Shown here: piece after piece, positions 8,757-18,177 of the stretch | How positions within the stretch are numbered: the first letter of the stretch is position 1 | Layout: each line of letters starts with the position of its first letter | NCBI RefSeq assembly: GCF_002929555.1 | Contig: NZ_PJJP01000037.1 | Coordinates: forward strand, 210,796 to 274,795 | Direction: 5' to 3' | Source: Cryobacterium sp. N22 | GTDB lineage: Bacteria > Actinomycetota > Actinomycetes > Actinomycetales > Microbacteriaceae | DNA length: 64,000 nucleotides | Made by a program: the position numbers and the translations under genes | Notes under the pieces: generated by a model | What the model was told of the DNA's origin: nothing | Databases searched by the model: none | Seen by the model: the letters and a program-made list of their open reading frames with translations, nothing else

Positions 8757-9842
8757 ATGAGCCGGCCCGCACCCATCAGCTGGTTGCTTCGCCACCCGGT
8801 CGCCAACGCGGAGTCGCGGGAATCAGCTGCGCTGCTGGTGGGTGCGGCCGTGTTCCCGGTGGGCGCCCTGGTGTCGGCGATCACCTTTCGGGGTCACGAC
8901 GTGCCTATCGCGGGCCCCGGCTCGGTCGGGCAGTTCGTCGCTCTGGCGAGCGCCGCGGCGGCGGTCGTGATCTTCGTGGCAACGCGTGTCGTCATGCACG
9001 CCAGCCGGGCAGCAGGCACGCTGCTGGACCCTGGGCCACCCGGCCGCAGCGGGCAGCTCCGGTGGTATGACATCGGTGCGATTGCGCTGGCGCACGGAGT
9101 GATCTCCCTGTTGGCGTGGCTCGCGGTTGCGAGCCTATTGAGTCGCAGTTTCATCGGCGCCGTCGTCTTCCCCGTTCCCGCGACGCTGCTGGCGGCGGTG
9201 GCCATCGCAGTCACGGCGTACAGCGTCTTCCTCTCCGCTGTCGGCCTGACCCCGATCCTGATGTCGGTCATCCTCGCCGTGTTCGTGGTGGTGGGAACTT
9301 TTGCGAGCATGTTGAGCGCCAGCGACCCGTTGTGGTGGCAGGAGAACCTCAGCACCCTGGGCATTTCCGACGACATTTCGGCGCTGGCCTTCAACCTCAC
9401 CGTCCTGATCGCGGGGATCATCGTCACAACGCTCGCTCATTACGCGACCGCGGCCATCCCGGCCACCACGCCAGATGCAGTACGGGGCCGCGCGCTCGTG
9501 CGGGGGGCGCTGGTTCTGATCGGCGTGCTTCTGGCCTGCGTGGGAATCTTCCCGCTTGATCAAAACATGGCGGCCCACAATGTGTCCGCGACCGGAATGC
9601 TCGTGGTCTTCATAACCGTCGTCATCCGCCTCCGATCGTGGATCCCCACCATGGCGAGCGTGTTCCTGATCCTCGGCTACGTCTACGTGGGAGTCCTGGT
9701 CGTTCTGGCCGTGTGGTTCCTGACCGGCTATTACACGCTCACCGCCGTCGAACTTGTGGCATTTCTGATGATCTTCAGCTGGCTGATCGTGTTCCTTCGA
9801 CAAACCGGGGCGATGGTTCTCGCCGAGAACGCATCCGTCTGA
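8757..9842 (+). CDS. Multi-pass membrane protein, possibly DUF998
   Basis: A 361-residue protein with roughly nine hydrophobic segments spread along its length and a short cytoplasmic N-terminus. Conserved-looking pieces are WWQENLSTLGISDDISA, VGIFPLDQNMAAHNVSATGM and the GYYTLTAVE loop. This resembles DUF998-type membrane proteins, but I am not certain. The ATG at 8757 has an AGGAGA site in front. Its last 68 nt overlap, on the opposite strand, the 3' end of the P-type ATPase gene. Function unknown. Confidence 0.7.
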   Translation: MSRPAPISWLLRHPVANAESRESAALLVGAAVFPVGALVSAITFRGHDVPIAGPGSVGQFVALASAAAAVVIFVATRVVMHASRAAGTLLDPGPPGRSGQLRWYDIGAIALAHGVISLLAWLAVASLLSRSFIGAVVFPVPATLLAAVAIAVTAYSVFLSAVGLTPILMSVILAVFVVVGTFASMLSASDPLWWQENLSTLGISDDISALAFNLTVLIAGIIVTTLAHYATAAIPATTPDAVRGRALVRGALVLIGVLLACVGIFPLDQNMAAHNVSATGMLVVFITVVIRLRSWIPTMASVFLILGYVYVGVLVVLAVWFLTGYYTLTAVELVAFLMIFSWLIVFLRQTGAMVLAENASV

Positions 9843-12552
9843 GCACCAGCTTCACCAGCTCGCCGAGTATCAGCAGCAGCACGGCCGGCACCAGGCATAT
9901 CGCCCACTGGATGCCGGTGAGCGGGACGGTGCCGAACAGGTCCTGCAGCACACCGAGCTGGGTGACCAACATCGACCCCACCACGGCCCAGGCGAAGGCC
10001 CAGAGCAGCTTGGGGTTGGAGAACGTGGAGGGCCCGAAGGCGCTTTCGGTGGGGTAGCGCAGGTTGAGTGCCACGCTGATGTTCATCAGGCCCAGACCCA
10101 CCACGGCCATGCTCTGGCCGAGCACGAGGGAGTCGTAGCCGGTCTTGCCGATCTGCACCAGGATGAGGGTCGCGGCGGCCATGTAGAGGCCGGTGATGAA
10201 CAGGCGCACCATCATCGACCGCACGATGATCGGCTGGTTGAACGGGCGGGGCTTCTTGTCCATGATCCCGGGCGTGGAGAGGTCCAGGCCCATCACCGCG
10301 CCGATCGGCGCGACGATCGCCATGTGGATCCAGAGCACCTGGGCCGGGCTGAGCAGTGCGGTGCCGGCGATGGCGAACACCGACGAGCCGATGAACGCGA
10401 GGATGAACATGTACAGGTTGGCGACCTGGATGCGAATGAACTTCTGCAGGTTGTCGTAGACCAGCCGGCCCTGCTCCACGGCGCTGACGATGGTGGCGAA
10501 GTTGTCGTCGGCGAGGATCATCTTTGCCGCGCCCTTGGCCACGTCGGTGCCGGTGATGCCCATGGCGATGCCGATGTCGGCGGCGGCGATAGCGGGCGCG
10601 TCGTTCACGCCGTCGCCGGTCATCGCCACGATGTTGCCGGTGCGTTTGAGTACCTGCACCAGCCGCACCTTGTGCTCGGGCGCCACCCGGGCGATCACGC
10701 CGATTCCGTCCACCCGGCTGTCGGCCTCTGCGTCGCTCATCGCCGCAAACTCGGCCCCGGTCACCGCCTTGCCCGGGATGCCCAGCTCGTCGGCTATCGC
10801 CGCGGCGGTGACGGCGTGGTCACCGGTGATCATCCGCACCCGGATGCCGGCGTGCTGCGCCGTCGCGATCGCGGCGACGGCCTCGGCGCGGGGCGGGTCG
10901 ACCTCGCCGATCAGCGCGCACAGTTCCAGATCCCGCATCAGGGCCATCAGATCGCCCTCCGGGTCGAAGGTGGCCGGATCGAACTCCCGCTGCGCCAGGG
11001 CCAGCACCCGCCGGCCCTGACCGGCGATGCGCTCGTTCTCGGCGAGCACCGTGGCGCGGCCCTCGTCGGTGAGCGGTTCGGCGCGGCCGCCGGCCATCCG
11101 AGCGGTGGCCGACCGGCCCAGGAGCACGTCGGGTGCCCCCTTCACGTAGGCCCGGATGACGGGAACGCCGTCGGCGCCGGGCATGCGGTGGAAGGTGGCC
11201 ATGAACTTGTAGTCGGAGTCGAACGGCACCGACGCCACCCGCGGGTTGTTCCGGCGAAACTCCCGAACGTCGACACCGCCCTTCTGCGCGAGCACATACA
11301 GCGCCGCCTCGGTGGGGTCGCCGATCACCTCACCGTTCTGGATGTCGGAGTCGTTGCACAGCGCGCAGGAGAACATCACGTAGTCCAGGTCGCGTTCGGC
11401 GTCGCCGGAGGTGCGGTGCACCTGGCCGTCGAAGCTGTACCCCTCGCCGGTGACGGTGTAGCGGTGCGCGACGGTGCTGATCTCCCGCACCGTCATCTGA
11501 TTGAGGGTGAGGGTGCCGGTCTTGTCGGAGTTGATCGCCGAGGTGGAACCCAGCGTCTCCACGGCGGGCAACACCTTCATGATCGCGTTCTTCTTGGCCA
11601 TGTTCACCGACCCCACCGACAGGATCGTGGTGACGACGGCGGGCAGGGCGTCGGGGATCGAGCCCACGGCGAGCGCCACACCGATGCCGAACAGCACCGT
11701 GAACGATTCGCCCTGGATCAGGCCCAGCACCACGATGACGAGGAACGCGAACAGGGCCGCGAAGATGATGAAGAGGGTGAGCCGGTCGACCTGTTTGGTG
11801 AGCGGCGTCTTCTCGATCTTCTGCTCAGACAACAGGTTCGCGATGTGGCCCACCTCCGAGCCCATCCCGGTGGTGGTCACCAGGACCTCGCCGTGGCCAC
11901 GCGTGACGTTGGTGTTCATGAACACCATGTTGGCCCGGTCGCCGAGGGCGACGTCTGGCCGGTCGATGGTCTCGGTGTCCTTCTCCACCGCCACGCTCTC
12001 GCCGGTGAGGGCACCCTCCTCGATCTGCAGTGTCGCGGCCAGGATCACCCTCCCGTCCGCGGGCACCCGGTCACCGGCATCCACCACCACGATGTCGCCG
12101 GGCACGATCTCATCGGCGGAGATCTCGGCGATGTCGCCGCCACGGCGAACCTTGGCCACCGAGCGCATCATGCTGCCCAGGGTGGCCGCGGCGGCCTCGG
12201 CCTTGCTCTCCTGGTGGTAGCCCAGCCAGGCGTTGAACAGCGTGAGCAGGAAGAGCCCGATCGCGGTGCCGGTCTCGCCGATGAGCAGGCTCACCCCGGC
12301 GGCGACCACGAGCACGATCTGCATGTAGTCGCGGTAGTGCTTGAGGAATCGTTTCCAGGTGGGCTCGGCCTTGGTGTCGTCCAGGGCGTTCGGGCCGTAT
12401 TGCTGCAGCCGCTGCCCGGCCTCGGCGGTGCTGAGGCCCTCGGCCGGGCGCACGCCCAGCCGGATCGCGACCTCCGCGACGGGCAGCGCGTACCAGGCCT
12501 CAGGCGTGGCGGGGGCGGCGGATGCGTGGGATGCGGGGGAGCTGCCGGTCAT
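9775..12552 (-). CDS. P2-type cation-transporting ATPase with atypical ion-binding residues
   Basis: A 925-residue P-type ATPase. It has the N-terminal cation-ATPase domain, the TGES actuator loop (183-186), the phosphorylated Asp343 in DKTGTLT, the hinge GDGVND and about ten membrane helices, all in the order of the SERCA/P2A group. The catalytic machinery looks complete, but the ion-site residues differ. The TM4 motif is PDALP (300-304) instead of PEGLP. The TM5 stretch IQVANLYM lacks the Glu of the calcium pumps. TM6 reads LWIHMAIVAPIG where calcium pumps have LWVNLVTDGLP. The ion is therefore uncertain. PPK2 lies 28 nt upstream in the same direction. Confidence 0.88.
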   Translation of the reverse strand: MTGSSPASHASAAPATPEAWYALPVAEVAIRLGVRPAEGLSTAEAGQRLQQYGPNALDDTKAEPTWKRFLKHYRDYMQIVLVVAAGVSLLIGETGTAIGLFLLTLFNAWLGYHQESKAEAAAATLGSMMRSVAKVRRGGDIAEISADEIVPGDIVVVDAGDRVPADGRVILAATLQIEEGALTGESVAVEKDTETIDRPDVALGDRANMVFMNTNVTRGHGEVLVTTTGMGSEVGHIANLLSEQKIEKTPLTKQVDRLTLFIIFAALFAFLVIVVLGLIQGESFTVLFGIGVALAVGSIPDALPAVVTTILSVGSVNMAKKNAIMKVLPAVETLGSTSAINSDKTGTLTLNQMTVREISTVAHRYTVTGEGYSFDGQVHRTSGDAERDLDYVMFSCALCNDSDIQNGEVIGDPTEAALYVLAQKGGVDVREFRRNNPRVASVPFDSDYKFMATFHRMPGADGVPVIRAYVKGAPDVLLGRSATARMAGGRAEPLTDEGRATVLAENERIAGQGRRVLALAQREFDPATFDPEGDLMALMRDLELCALIGEVDPPRAEAVAAIATAQHAGIRVRMITGDHAVTAAAIADELGIPGKAVTGAEFAAMSDAEADSRVDGIGVIARVAPEHKVRLVQVLKRTGNIVAMTGDGVNDAPAIAAADIGIAMGITGTDVAKGAAKMILADDNFATIVSAVEQGRLVYDNLQKFIRIQVANLYMFILAFIGSSVFAIAGTALLSPAQVLWIHMAIVAPIGAVMGLDLSTPGIMDKKPRPFNQPIIVRSMMVRLFITGLYMAAATLILVQIGKTGYDSLVLGQSMAVVGLGLMNISVALNLRYPTESAFGPSTFSNPKLLWAFAWAVVGSMLVTQLGVLQDLFGTVPLTGIQWAICLVPAVLLLILGELVKLVLRRMRSRREPSPRFVEGTRSAS

Positions 12553-12580
12553 GACGTTCTCCTCATCACGTGGTCAAGCC

Positions 12581-13411
12581 TTAGAACGGGGTGGGGATGT
12601 GCCGCAGGGTCAGCTTCGGTTCCTGGTAGTCGCCAGGCTCCTGGCGTTTGGGCAGCTTGACGTCGGGTGCGGCTTGCGGCTCGTAGGGCACCTGGCCGAG
12701 CAGGTGGCTGATGATGTTGAGGCGGCCGCGTTTTTTGTTGTCGGTGTTGGCGATGTACCAGGGCGCCCCGCCGACATCCGTGGCCTGGAACATGACATCC
12801 CTGGCCCGGGAATAGTCGTACCAGCGACCGTAGGACTCCACGTCCATGGGCGAGAGCTTCCAGGTCTTCCGCGGATCGTTGATGCGGCTCTCCAGACGCC
12901 GGGTCTGCTCCGCTTCGCTCACCTCGAGCCAGTACTTGAGCAGGATGATGCCGGAGTCGGCCATGGCCCGCTCGACGAGCGGTGCCATCCGGAGAAATTC
13001 CTCGGTCTGTTGGGGAGTGCAAAAGCCCATCACCCGTTCGACGCCGGCCCGGTTGTACCAGCTGCGGTCGAAGATGACCACCTCGCCGGCCGCGGGGAAA
13101 TGCGCCAGGTAGCGCTGGATGTACATTTGGGTCTTCTCCCGCTCGGTGGGGGAGGGCAACGCCACCACCCGGAACACCCGGGGGCTGACCCGCTCGACGA
13201 TGCGTTTGATCGTGCCGCCCTTGCCGGCGGTGTCGCGACCCTCGAAAACGATGCAGATTTTGGCGCCGGTGCGCTTCACCCACTCCTGCAGGGCGACCAG
13301 CTCACCCTGCAGCGTGGCGAGCTCGGCCTCGTACTCCTTGCGGCCCAGCTTGCCGTCGCCGGGCTTGTCTGCGTTCCTCTTCGTCTCTGGGTCCTTCTTT
13401 TTGTCGCCCAC
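12581..13411 (-). CDS. ppk2: Polyphosphate kinase 2
   Basis: A 276-residue cytosolic kinase that moves phosphate between inorganic polyphosphate and nucleotides. The Walker A-like loop FEGRDTAGKGGT is at residues 56-67 and Walker B FDRSWYNRAGVE begins near 114. The lid region is basic, and the conserved YIANTDNKKRGRLN stretch is present. Length and sequence match class I PPK2, which mostly phosphorylates NDPs, but preference for ADP or GDP cannot be told by eye. It lies 28 nt upstream of the P-type ATPase gene on the same strand, so the two are probably cotranscribed. Confidence 0.9.
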   Translation of the reverse strand: MGDKKKDPETKRNADKPGDGKLGRKEYEAELATLQGELVALQEWVKRTGAKICIVFEGRDTAGKGGTIKRIVERVSPRVFRVVALPSPTEREKTQMYIQRYLAHFPAAGEVVIFDRSWYNRAGVERVMGFCTPQQTEEFLRMAPLVERAMADSGIILLKYWLEVSEAEQTRRLESRINDPRKTWKLSPMDVESYGRWYDYSRARDVMFQATDVGGAPWYIANTDNKKRGRLNIISHLLGQVPYEPQAAPDVKLPKRQEPGDYQEPKLTLRHIPTPF

Positions 13412-13613
13412 GGGGCCTCCTCGTCGAGCGCCCTTTCGGGCATGTGCTGCCCAGTGTTGCCCGGGGCCGCCGCCCGGTCAACGCGGCGGGCGAGTACCGC
13501 CGGCACAGTCCATGGCGGGGTGTCCCCGTGCGAGGTACGACCAGGGTGGCCCGGTCCGGCACTTCCGACCTAGCCATCCGCCCCGCCCGGGTCGATGATT
13601 GCATCGTGACGGG

Positions 13614-14921
13614 ATGGGGCGCGCTGATCGGACCCGGGTCGTGAACCCGGCGTCCCGGCGCGTGCAGCGCATCTACCTGATCCTGCTGCTCGGCAACACC
13701 CTGGCGGCCTCGTTCATCTGGGGGATCAACACGCTGTTCCTGCTCGACGCCGGGCTGAGCAACTTCGAGGCGTTCGCCGCGAACGCGTTCTTCACCGCGG
13801 GCATGGTGATCTTCGAGATCCCCACCGGCGTGGTCGCCGACACCGTGGGACGCAAGGCCTCCTACCTGCTGGGCACCATCACCCTGTCCGTCACCACCGC
13901 GCTGTACTGGATGCTCTGGGTCTGGCACTCGCCGTTCGTCTGGTGGGCCGTCGTGTCGGTACTGCTGGGCCTGGGCTTCACCTTCTTCTCCGGCGCGGTG
14001 GAGGCCTGGCTGGTCGACGCGCTCACGTCGACCGGGTACACCGGCAGCCTGGAGGCCGTCTTCGGCCGCGGGCTCGTGGTGACCGGGATCGCCATGTTCG
14101 CCGGTTCGGTGCTCGGCGGTGTGATCGCCCAGGCCACCAATCTCGGCGTGCCGTTCCTCGTGCGCGCCGGGGTGCTCGTGGTCATGTTCATCTACGCGTT
14201 CGTCGTGATGAGGGACCTCGGTTTCACCCCTGACCGCTCACGGGGCCCGGTGAAGGCGACCCGGCTCGTGCTGTCGGAGTCGATCGAACACGGGCTGAAA
14301 CGGCGGTCGGTGCGCTACATGATCCTCTCCGCACCGTTCGCCTCCGGCGTGGGCATCTACGCCTTCTACGCGCTGCAGCCCTACCTGCTCGAGCTGTACG
14401 GCGACCCGTCGGCGTATTCCATCGCCGGGCTGGCGGCCGCGATCCTCTCGCTGGCGCAGATTGTCGGCGGTGTCGTCGCGCCCCGCATCCGCACCCTGTT
14501 CGCCAAGCGCACCAGCACCGTGATCGGCGCCTCGCTGCTCAGCGTCATTTCGCTCGTCGTCCTCGGCCTGAACAGCCTGTTCTGGCTCGCGGTGGTGTTC
14601 CTGATGGTCTGGGGGTTCGTGTTCGCGGTCGCCGAACCGGTGCGGCAGGCCTACCTCAACGACATGATCCCGTCCAAGCAGCGCGCCACGGTGCTCTCGT
14701 TCGACTCGCTGTTCGGCAGCCTGGGCGGCGTGTTCATCCAGCCGGCGCTGGGCCGATCCGCCGACCTCTGGGGTTACGGGGCCTCCCTGATGATCGGCGG
14801 CCTGGTGGAGCTCATCGGTGTGCCGATCATGCTCGCCAGCCGGCGCCAGAACGACCCGGCCGACACCAAGACCGTGCAAGCGGATGCCGCGGCGCCCGAG
14901 GCTCCGCTCCCGCCGGCTTGA
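13614..14921 (+). CDS. MFS transporter
   Basis: A roughly 430-residue, 12-helix major facilitator carrier. The helix 2-3 loop signature GVVADTVGRKASYLLG (a form of GxxxDxxGRR) is present. The C-terminal tail is Ala/Pro-rich and cytoplasmic. Start choices are ATG 13614, GTG 13641 (nearest to the first conserved helix) or TTG 13599; none has a strong ribosome site. The substrate is not predictable. The gene stands alone, divergent from the PPK2/ATPase operon, with about 200 nt between them for promoters. Confidence 0.83.
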   Translation: MGRADRTRVVNPASRRVQRIYLILLLGNTLAASFIWGINTLFLLDAGLSNFEAFAANAFFTAGMVIFEIPTGVVADTVGRKASYLLGTITLSVTTALYWMLWVWHSPFVWWAVVSVLLGLGFTFFSGAVEAWLVDALTSTGYTGSLEAVFGRGLVVTGIAMFAGSVLGGVIAQATNLGVPFLVRAGVLVVMFIYAFVVMRDLGFTPDRSRGPVKATRLVLSESIEHGLKRRSVRYMILSAPFASGVGIYAFYALQPYLLELYGDPSAYSIAGLAAAILSLAQIVGGVVAPRIRTLFAKRTSTVIGASLLSVISLVVLGLNSLFWLAVVFLMVWGFVFAVAEPVRQAYLNDMIPSKQRATVLSFDSLFGSLGGVFIQPALGRSADLWGYGASLMIGGLVELIGVPIMLASRRQNDPADTKTVQADAAAPEAPLPPA

Positions 14922-15011
14922 CCGTCGCCGGGGCTTGCGGGTTGCCGGTCGTGCCGGACGCGCGTACCGTCGCCAGCGGCATCCATCAGCCGGTCGGGAG
15001 AGGCCGTCGAC

Positions 15012-17147
15012 ATGCACACGTTGCTCGAGCGGTACGGAGTCTTCGCGGCCAGCCATGCATGGCGGGTCATCGCGCTCTGCCTCGCGGCCATCGCCCTCGT
15101 GGCCGGGTTCGGTCTCGGCATCGGGCAATCCACCGACGACACGGTGACCCTGCCCAACAGTGAGAGCACCGCGGCGCAGGACCTGCTCCAGTCGGCGTTC
15201 CCCGACACCGCGAAGGGATCAGGCACGATCGTGCTCTCCGGCGACGCCGGGGCGTTCTCCTCACCGGACGGCACCGCGGCCGTGCAGTCCCTGGCCACCA
15301 GCATCGCCGCCGACAAGCATGTGACCCAGGCAGTGCTGCTGCCCACGGCCATCAGCTCCGACGGCAGTGTGGCCTACATCAGCGTGTCGTTCGACGTGGA
15401 AACGCGGGAGGTCACGCCGGCGATCGCCCAGCCGGTGCTGGACACCGCCACCAAGGGGGCGCCGTCCGGGGCGACGGTGCTGCCCGGCGGCCAGATCGCC
15501 AAGACCCTCGCGGCCGAGCCCACCCACGGTGCCGAAGTGGTGGGCCTGATCGCCGCCGCGATCATCCTGCTGCTGTCGCTGGGCACCGCCGTGGCGATGG
15601 CACTGCCGATCCTGTCGGCGCTCCTCGGCTTGGTGTTCGGGCTCGGTGCCATCGCCCTGCTCAGCCTGGTGGATGCCATCCCGACGGTGTCGGGAACCAT
15701 CGCGGCGATGCTCAGCCTCGGCGTGGGCATCGACTACTCCCTCTTCCTGGTCACCAAGTTCCGCTCGGTGCGGGCCACGGGAGCGCCGGTTCCGGTCGCG
15801 GCCGGCCGCGCCATGGCCAGCTCCGGCTCCGCCATCGTGTTCGCCGGGGTCACGGTGATGGTCGCCCTGGCCGGCCTCGTTCTCGCTGGGGTGCCGTACC
15901 TCAATTCGCTGGCCTGGGTCGCCGCCACCGGGGTCGCCTGCGCCATGCTCACCTGCCTGTTCCTGTTGCCAGCCGTGCTGGGTCTGCTCGGCGACCGGAT
16001 CGAGCGTCTGGCGCTGCCCAAACGTTCCGCACGGCGGGAGAAGCCGGGCGTCTGGCACCGGATCGGCGCGGCCACCTCGAAGCGGCCCTGGCTCTCCCTG
16101 GCCGGAAGTCTGGTGGTGCTCGCGGCGTTGGCGTTCCCGGTCACCGCCCTGCAGCTCGGCCAGACCGACGACGGCAACGCGCCGACGAGCCAAGTGACCC
16201 GGCAGAGCTACGACGTGCTCAGCGACGCCTTCGGGGCCGGGGTCAACGGCCCGCTGCTGGTGATCGCCACCCTGCCGACGCCGGAGCCGAGCGGCCAGTC
16301 GGTACCCGCCGACCCGGCCCTGGCGAATCTCACCACGGCGTTCGGCTCCACCGACGGCGTGGCCAGCGTGGTCGGGGCGACGGTGAGCGAGGACGGCACG
16401 GCCGCGCAGTGGTCGGTGATCCCCACGACGGCCCCCAGCGACCCCAAAACCGCGAAACTGGTCGAGAAACTGCGCAACACCGTGATCCCCGGCGCCCAGG
16501 GTGACCTGGATCCGCTCGTCGGCGGCCAGACGGCGGCGAAGGCCGACTTCGCCGGCATCATCGACTCAAGCCTGCTCACGGTGATCATCGCCGTCATCGC
16601 GGCCAGCGCGGTGCTGCTGTTCTTCGCGTTCCGCTCGGTGGCCATCCCGCTCACGGCGGCGGCCATGAACGTGGTGTCGATCCTGGTGGCCTATGGGGTG
16701 CTCGTGTTCGTCTTCCAGGAGGGCAACGGCATCCAGCTCACCGGCCTTGACGCGCCCGTGCCCATCGAGGCGTACGTACCGCTGCTGCTGTTCGCCGTGC
16801 TGTTCGGGCTGTCGATGGACTACGAGGTGTTCCTGCTCAGCGCCATCCAGGAGTCCTGGCACAGCTTCGGCGACAACCGCCGCGCCGTGGTGCACGGCAT
16901 CGGCAGCACTGGCCGGGTGATCACCTCGGCGGCTCTGATCATGGTCAGCGTGTTCATCTCGTTCGTGCCCAACCCCGACCCCGTGGTGAAGATGTTCGGC
17001 GTGGGCCTGGCGGTGGCGGTGCTCGTCGACGCGACGCTGGTGCGCGGGGTGCTGGTGCCCGCCGTGATGACGGTGCTCGGCGGGGCCAACTGGTGGCTGC
17101 CGGCCTGGCTCGAGAAGCGGATGCCGCACCTCACCATCGAGGGCTGA
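15012..17147 (+). CDS. MMPL/RND-family membrane transporter
   Basis: A 711-residue protein with the internal duplication of MMPL transporters: a first helix, an outside domain, five helices (including MLSLGVGIDYSLFLVTKFRS), then the repeat with GLSMDYEVFLLSAIQE. The paired GxDYxxF / GxxMDYEVF motifs carry the Asp-Tyr pairs thought to relay protons. In actinobacteria such carriers export lipids, siderophores or drugs; the substrate here is unknown. A GGGAGAGG-like ribosome site precedes the ATG. No glycolipid or polyketide genes lie nearby. Confidence 0.9.
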   Translation: MHTLLERYGVFAASHAWRVIALCLAAIALVAGFGLGIGQSTDDTVTLPNSESTAAQDLLQSAFPDTAKGSGTIVLSGDAGAFSSPDGTAAVQSLATSIAADKHVTQAVLLPTAISSDGSVAYISVSFDVETREVTPAIAQPVLDTATKGAPSGATVLPGGQIAKTLAAEPTHGAEVVGLIAAAIILLLSLGTAVAMALPILSALLGLVFGLGAIALLSLVDAIPTVSGTIAAMLSLGVGIDYSLFLVTKFRSVRATGAPVPVAAGRAMASSGSAIVFAGVTVMVALAGLVLAGVPYLNSLAWVAATGVACAMLTCLFLLPAVLGLLGDRIERLALPKRSARREKPGVWHRIGAATSKRPWLSLAGSLVVLAALAFPVTALQLGQTDDGNAPTSQVTRQSYDVLSDAFGAGVNGPLLVIATLPTPEPSGQSVPADPALANLTTAFGSTDGVASVVGATVSEDGTAAQWSVIPTTAPSDPKTAKLVEKLRNTVIPGAQGDLDPLVGGQTAAKADFAGIIDSSLLTVIIAVIAASAVLLFFAFRSVAIPLTAAAMNVVSILVAYGVLVFVFQEGNGIQLTGLDAPVPIEAYVPLLLFAVLFGLSMDYEVFLLSAIQESWHSFGDNRRAVVHGIGSTGRVITSAALIMVSVFISFVPNPDPVVKMFGVGLAVAVLVDATLVRGVLVPAVMTVLGGANWWLPAWLEKRMPHLTIEG

Positions 17148-17179
17148 GCCGGCGCGGGCTGCGCTGCCGACGCCCGGCG

Positions 17180-18046
17180 TCAGCCGGCGGTGACGCTGGT
17201 GGCCGCCCAACTGGCCAGCAGGCGTAGCCGCTCGGCGCTGGGCGAGGCGGGTTCGGCGGTGTAAATCAACAGCACCGAGCCGGGATCGGCGGTGATGGCG
17301 AGTTCTTCGTAGGCCAGGGTGAGCTCGCCGACCACCGGATGGTTGAACCGCTTCGTGCCGGCACCGTGGGTGCGCACGTCGTGGGCGCCCCAGAGCGTGC
17401 GGAACGTGTCGCTCTTAGTGGACAGCTCGCCCACGAGGTCTTGGAGGCCCTTGTCGTCGGGGTCCCGGCCGGCCTCCGCGCGCATGATCGAGACGCACAT
17501 CTCAGCGAACACTTGCCAGTCCGGATAGAAGTCGCGTGACGCGGGATCGAGGAACTGGAACCGGGCGAGGTTGGGGGTGCGCCCGCCGTCACCGAAGACG
17601 GGGGAGTAGAAGGCGCGGCCCAGCTCGTTGGTCGCCAGGAGGTCCTGGTGCTGGTCGCGCACGAACGCGATACCTTCGGTGATCGTGCCGAGCGCCCACT
17701 GCAGGCTCGGCCGGCTCACCGGGTTCCGCGTCGCTCGTCGACGGACGCGCCCGGACAGCGGGATGCCGTCGGCGGCCCGGGCGAGATTGAACAGGTGTGT
17801 GCGTTCGGTGTCGTCAAGCTGCAGGGCCCGGGCGATGGCCTCGAGCACCGACGAAGACGCGCCCGCGATCGCACCACGCTCGAGCTTGGCGTAGTACTCC
17901 ACACTGACGCCGGCCAGCGTGGCGACCTCGGTGCGACGCAACCCGGACACCCGCCGGTTGCCGCCGGCGGGCAGGCCGGCCAGCTCGGGGGTGATCTTCG
18001 CGCGCCGCGACATCAGGAATTCGCGCACCTCGGCTTGATTGTCCAT
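17180..18046 (-). CDS. XRE/MmyB-type transcriptional regulator
   Basis: A 288-residue regulator. The N-terminal helix-turn-helix includes RRTEVATLAGVSVEYYAKLE (the classic MmyB/XRE form), and the rest is an MmyB-type ligand-binding domain, which in related proteins binds fatty-acid-like ligands. It is divergent from the alcohol dehydrogenase/MFS pair, a very common actinobacterial layout in which the regulator controls its neighbour. The ATG at 18046 starts exactly at the family N-terminus; a longer frame from 18118 would run into the shared promoter region. Confidence 0.9.
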   Translation of the reverse strand: MDNQAEVREFLMSRRAKITPELAGLPAGGNRRVSGLRRTEVATLAGVSVEYYAKLERGAIAGASSSVLEAIARALQLDDTERTHLFNLARAADGIPLSGRVRRRATRNPVSRPSLQWALGTITEGIAFVRDQHQDLLATNELGRAFYSPVFGDGGRTPNLARFQFLDPASRDFYPDWQVFAEMCVSIMRAEAGRDPDDKGLQDLVGELSTKSDTFRTLWGAHDVRTHGAGTKRFNHPVVGELTLAYEELAITADPGSVLLIYTAEPASPSAERLRLLASWAATSVTAG

Positions 18047-18090
18047 AGCGACGACAGTACGTCCCCCGGAGCCGGCGTGGGGTGCTCTGC

Positions 18091-18154
18091 TGGTACACCC
18101 CTTGGCAGGGACTCCCACCCGCGCTCGGTCGCCGGTTCACTGGGAGTCGTACCA
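18091..18154. promoter_or_regulatory. Nested inverted repeats in the MmyB / dehydrogenase intergenic region
   Basis: TGGTAC (18091-18096) and GTACCA (18149-18154) flank GACTCCCA (18110-18117) and TGGGAGTC (18141-18148). The two half-site pairs lie between the divergent starts at 18046 and 18178 and could be regulator sites or a leader hairpin. No promoter boxes are clear here. Confidence 0.35.
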
Positions 18155-18177
18155 ACAGCAACCGAAGGAGCATCCAC

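Noticed and set aside
10324..12660. 778-codon plus-strand frame opposite the P-type ATPase
   Set aside because: Antisense shadow with low-complexity His/Arg/Gly content; the minus strand carries all P-type ATPase motifs.
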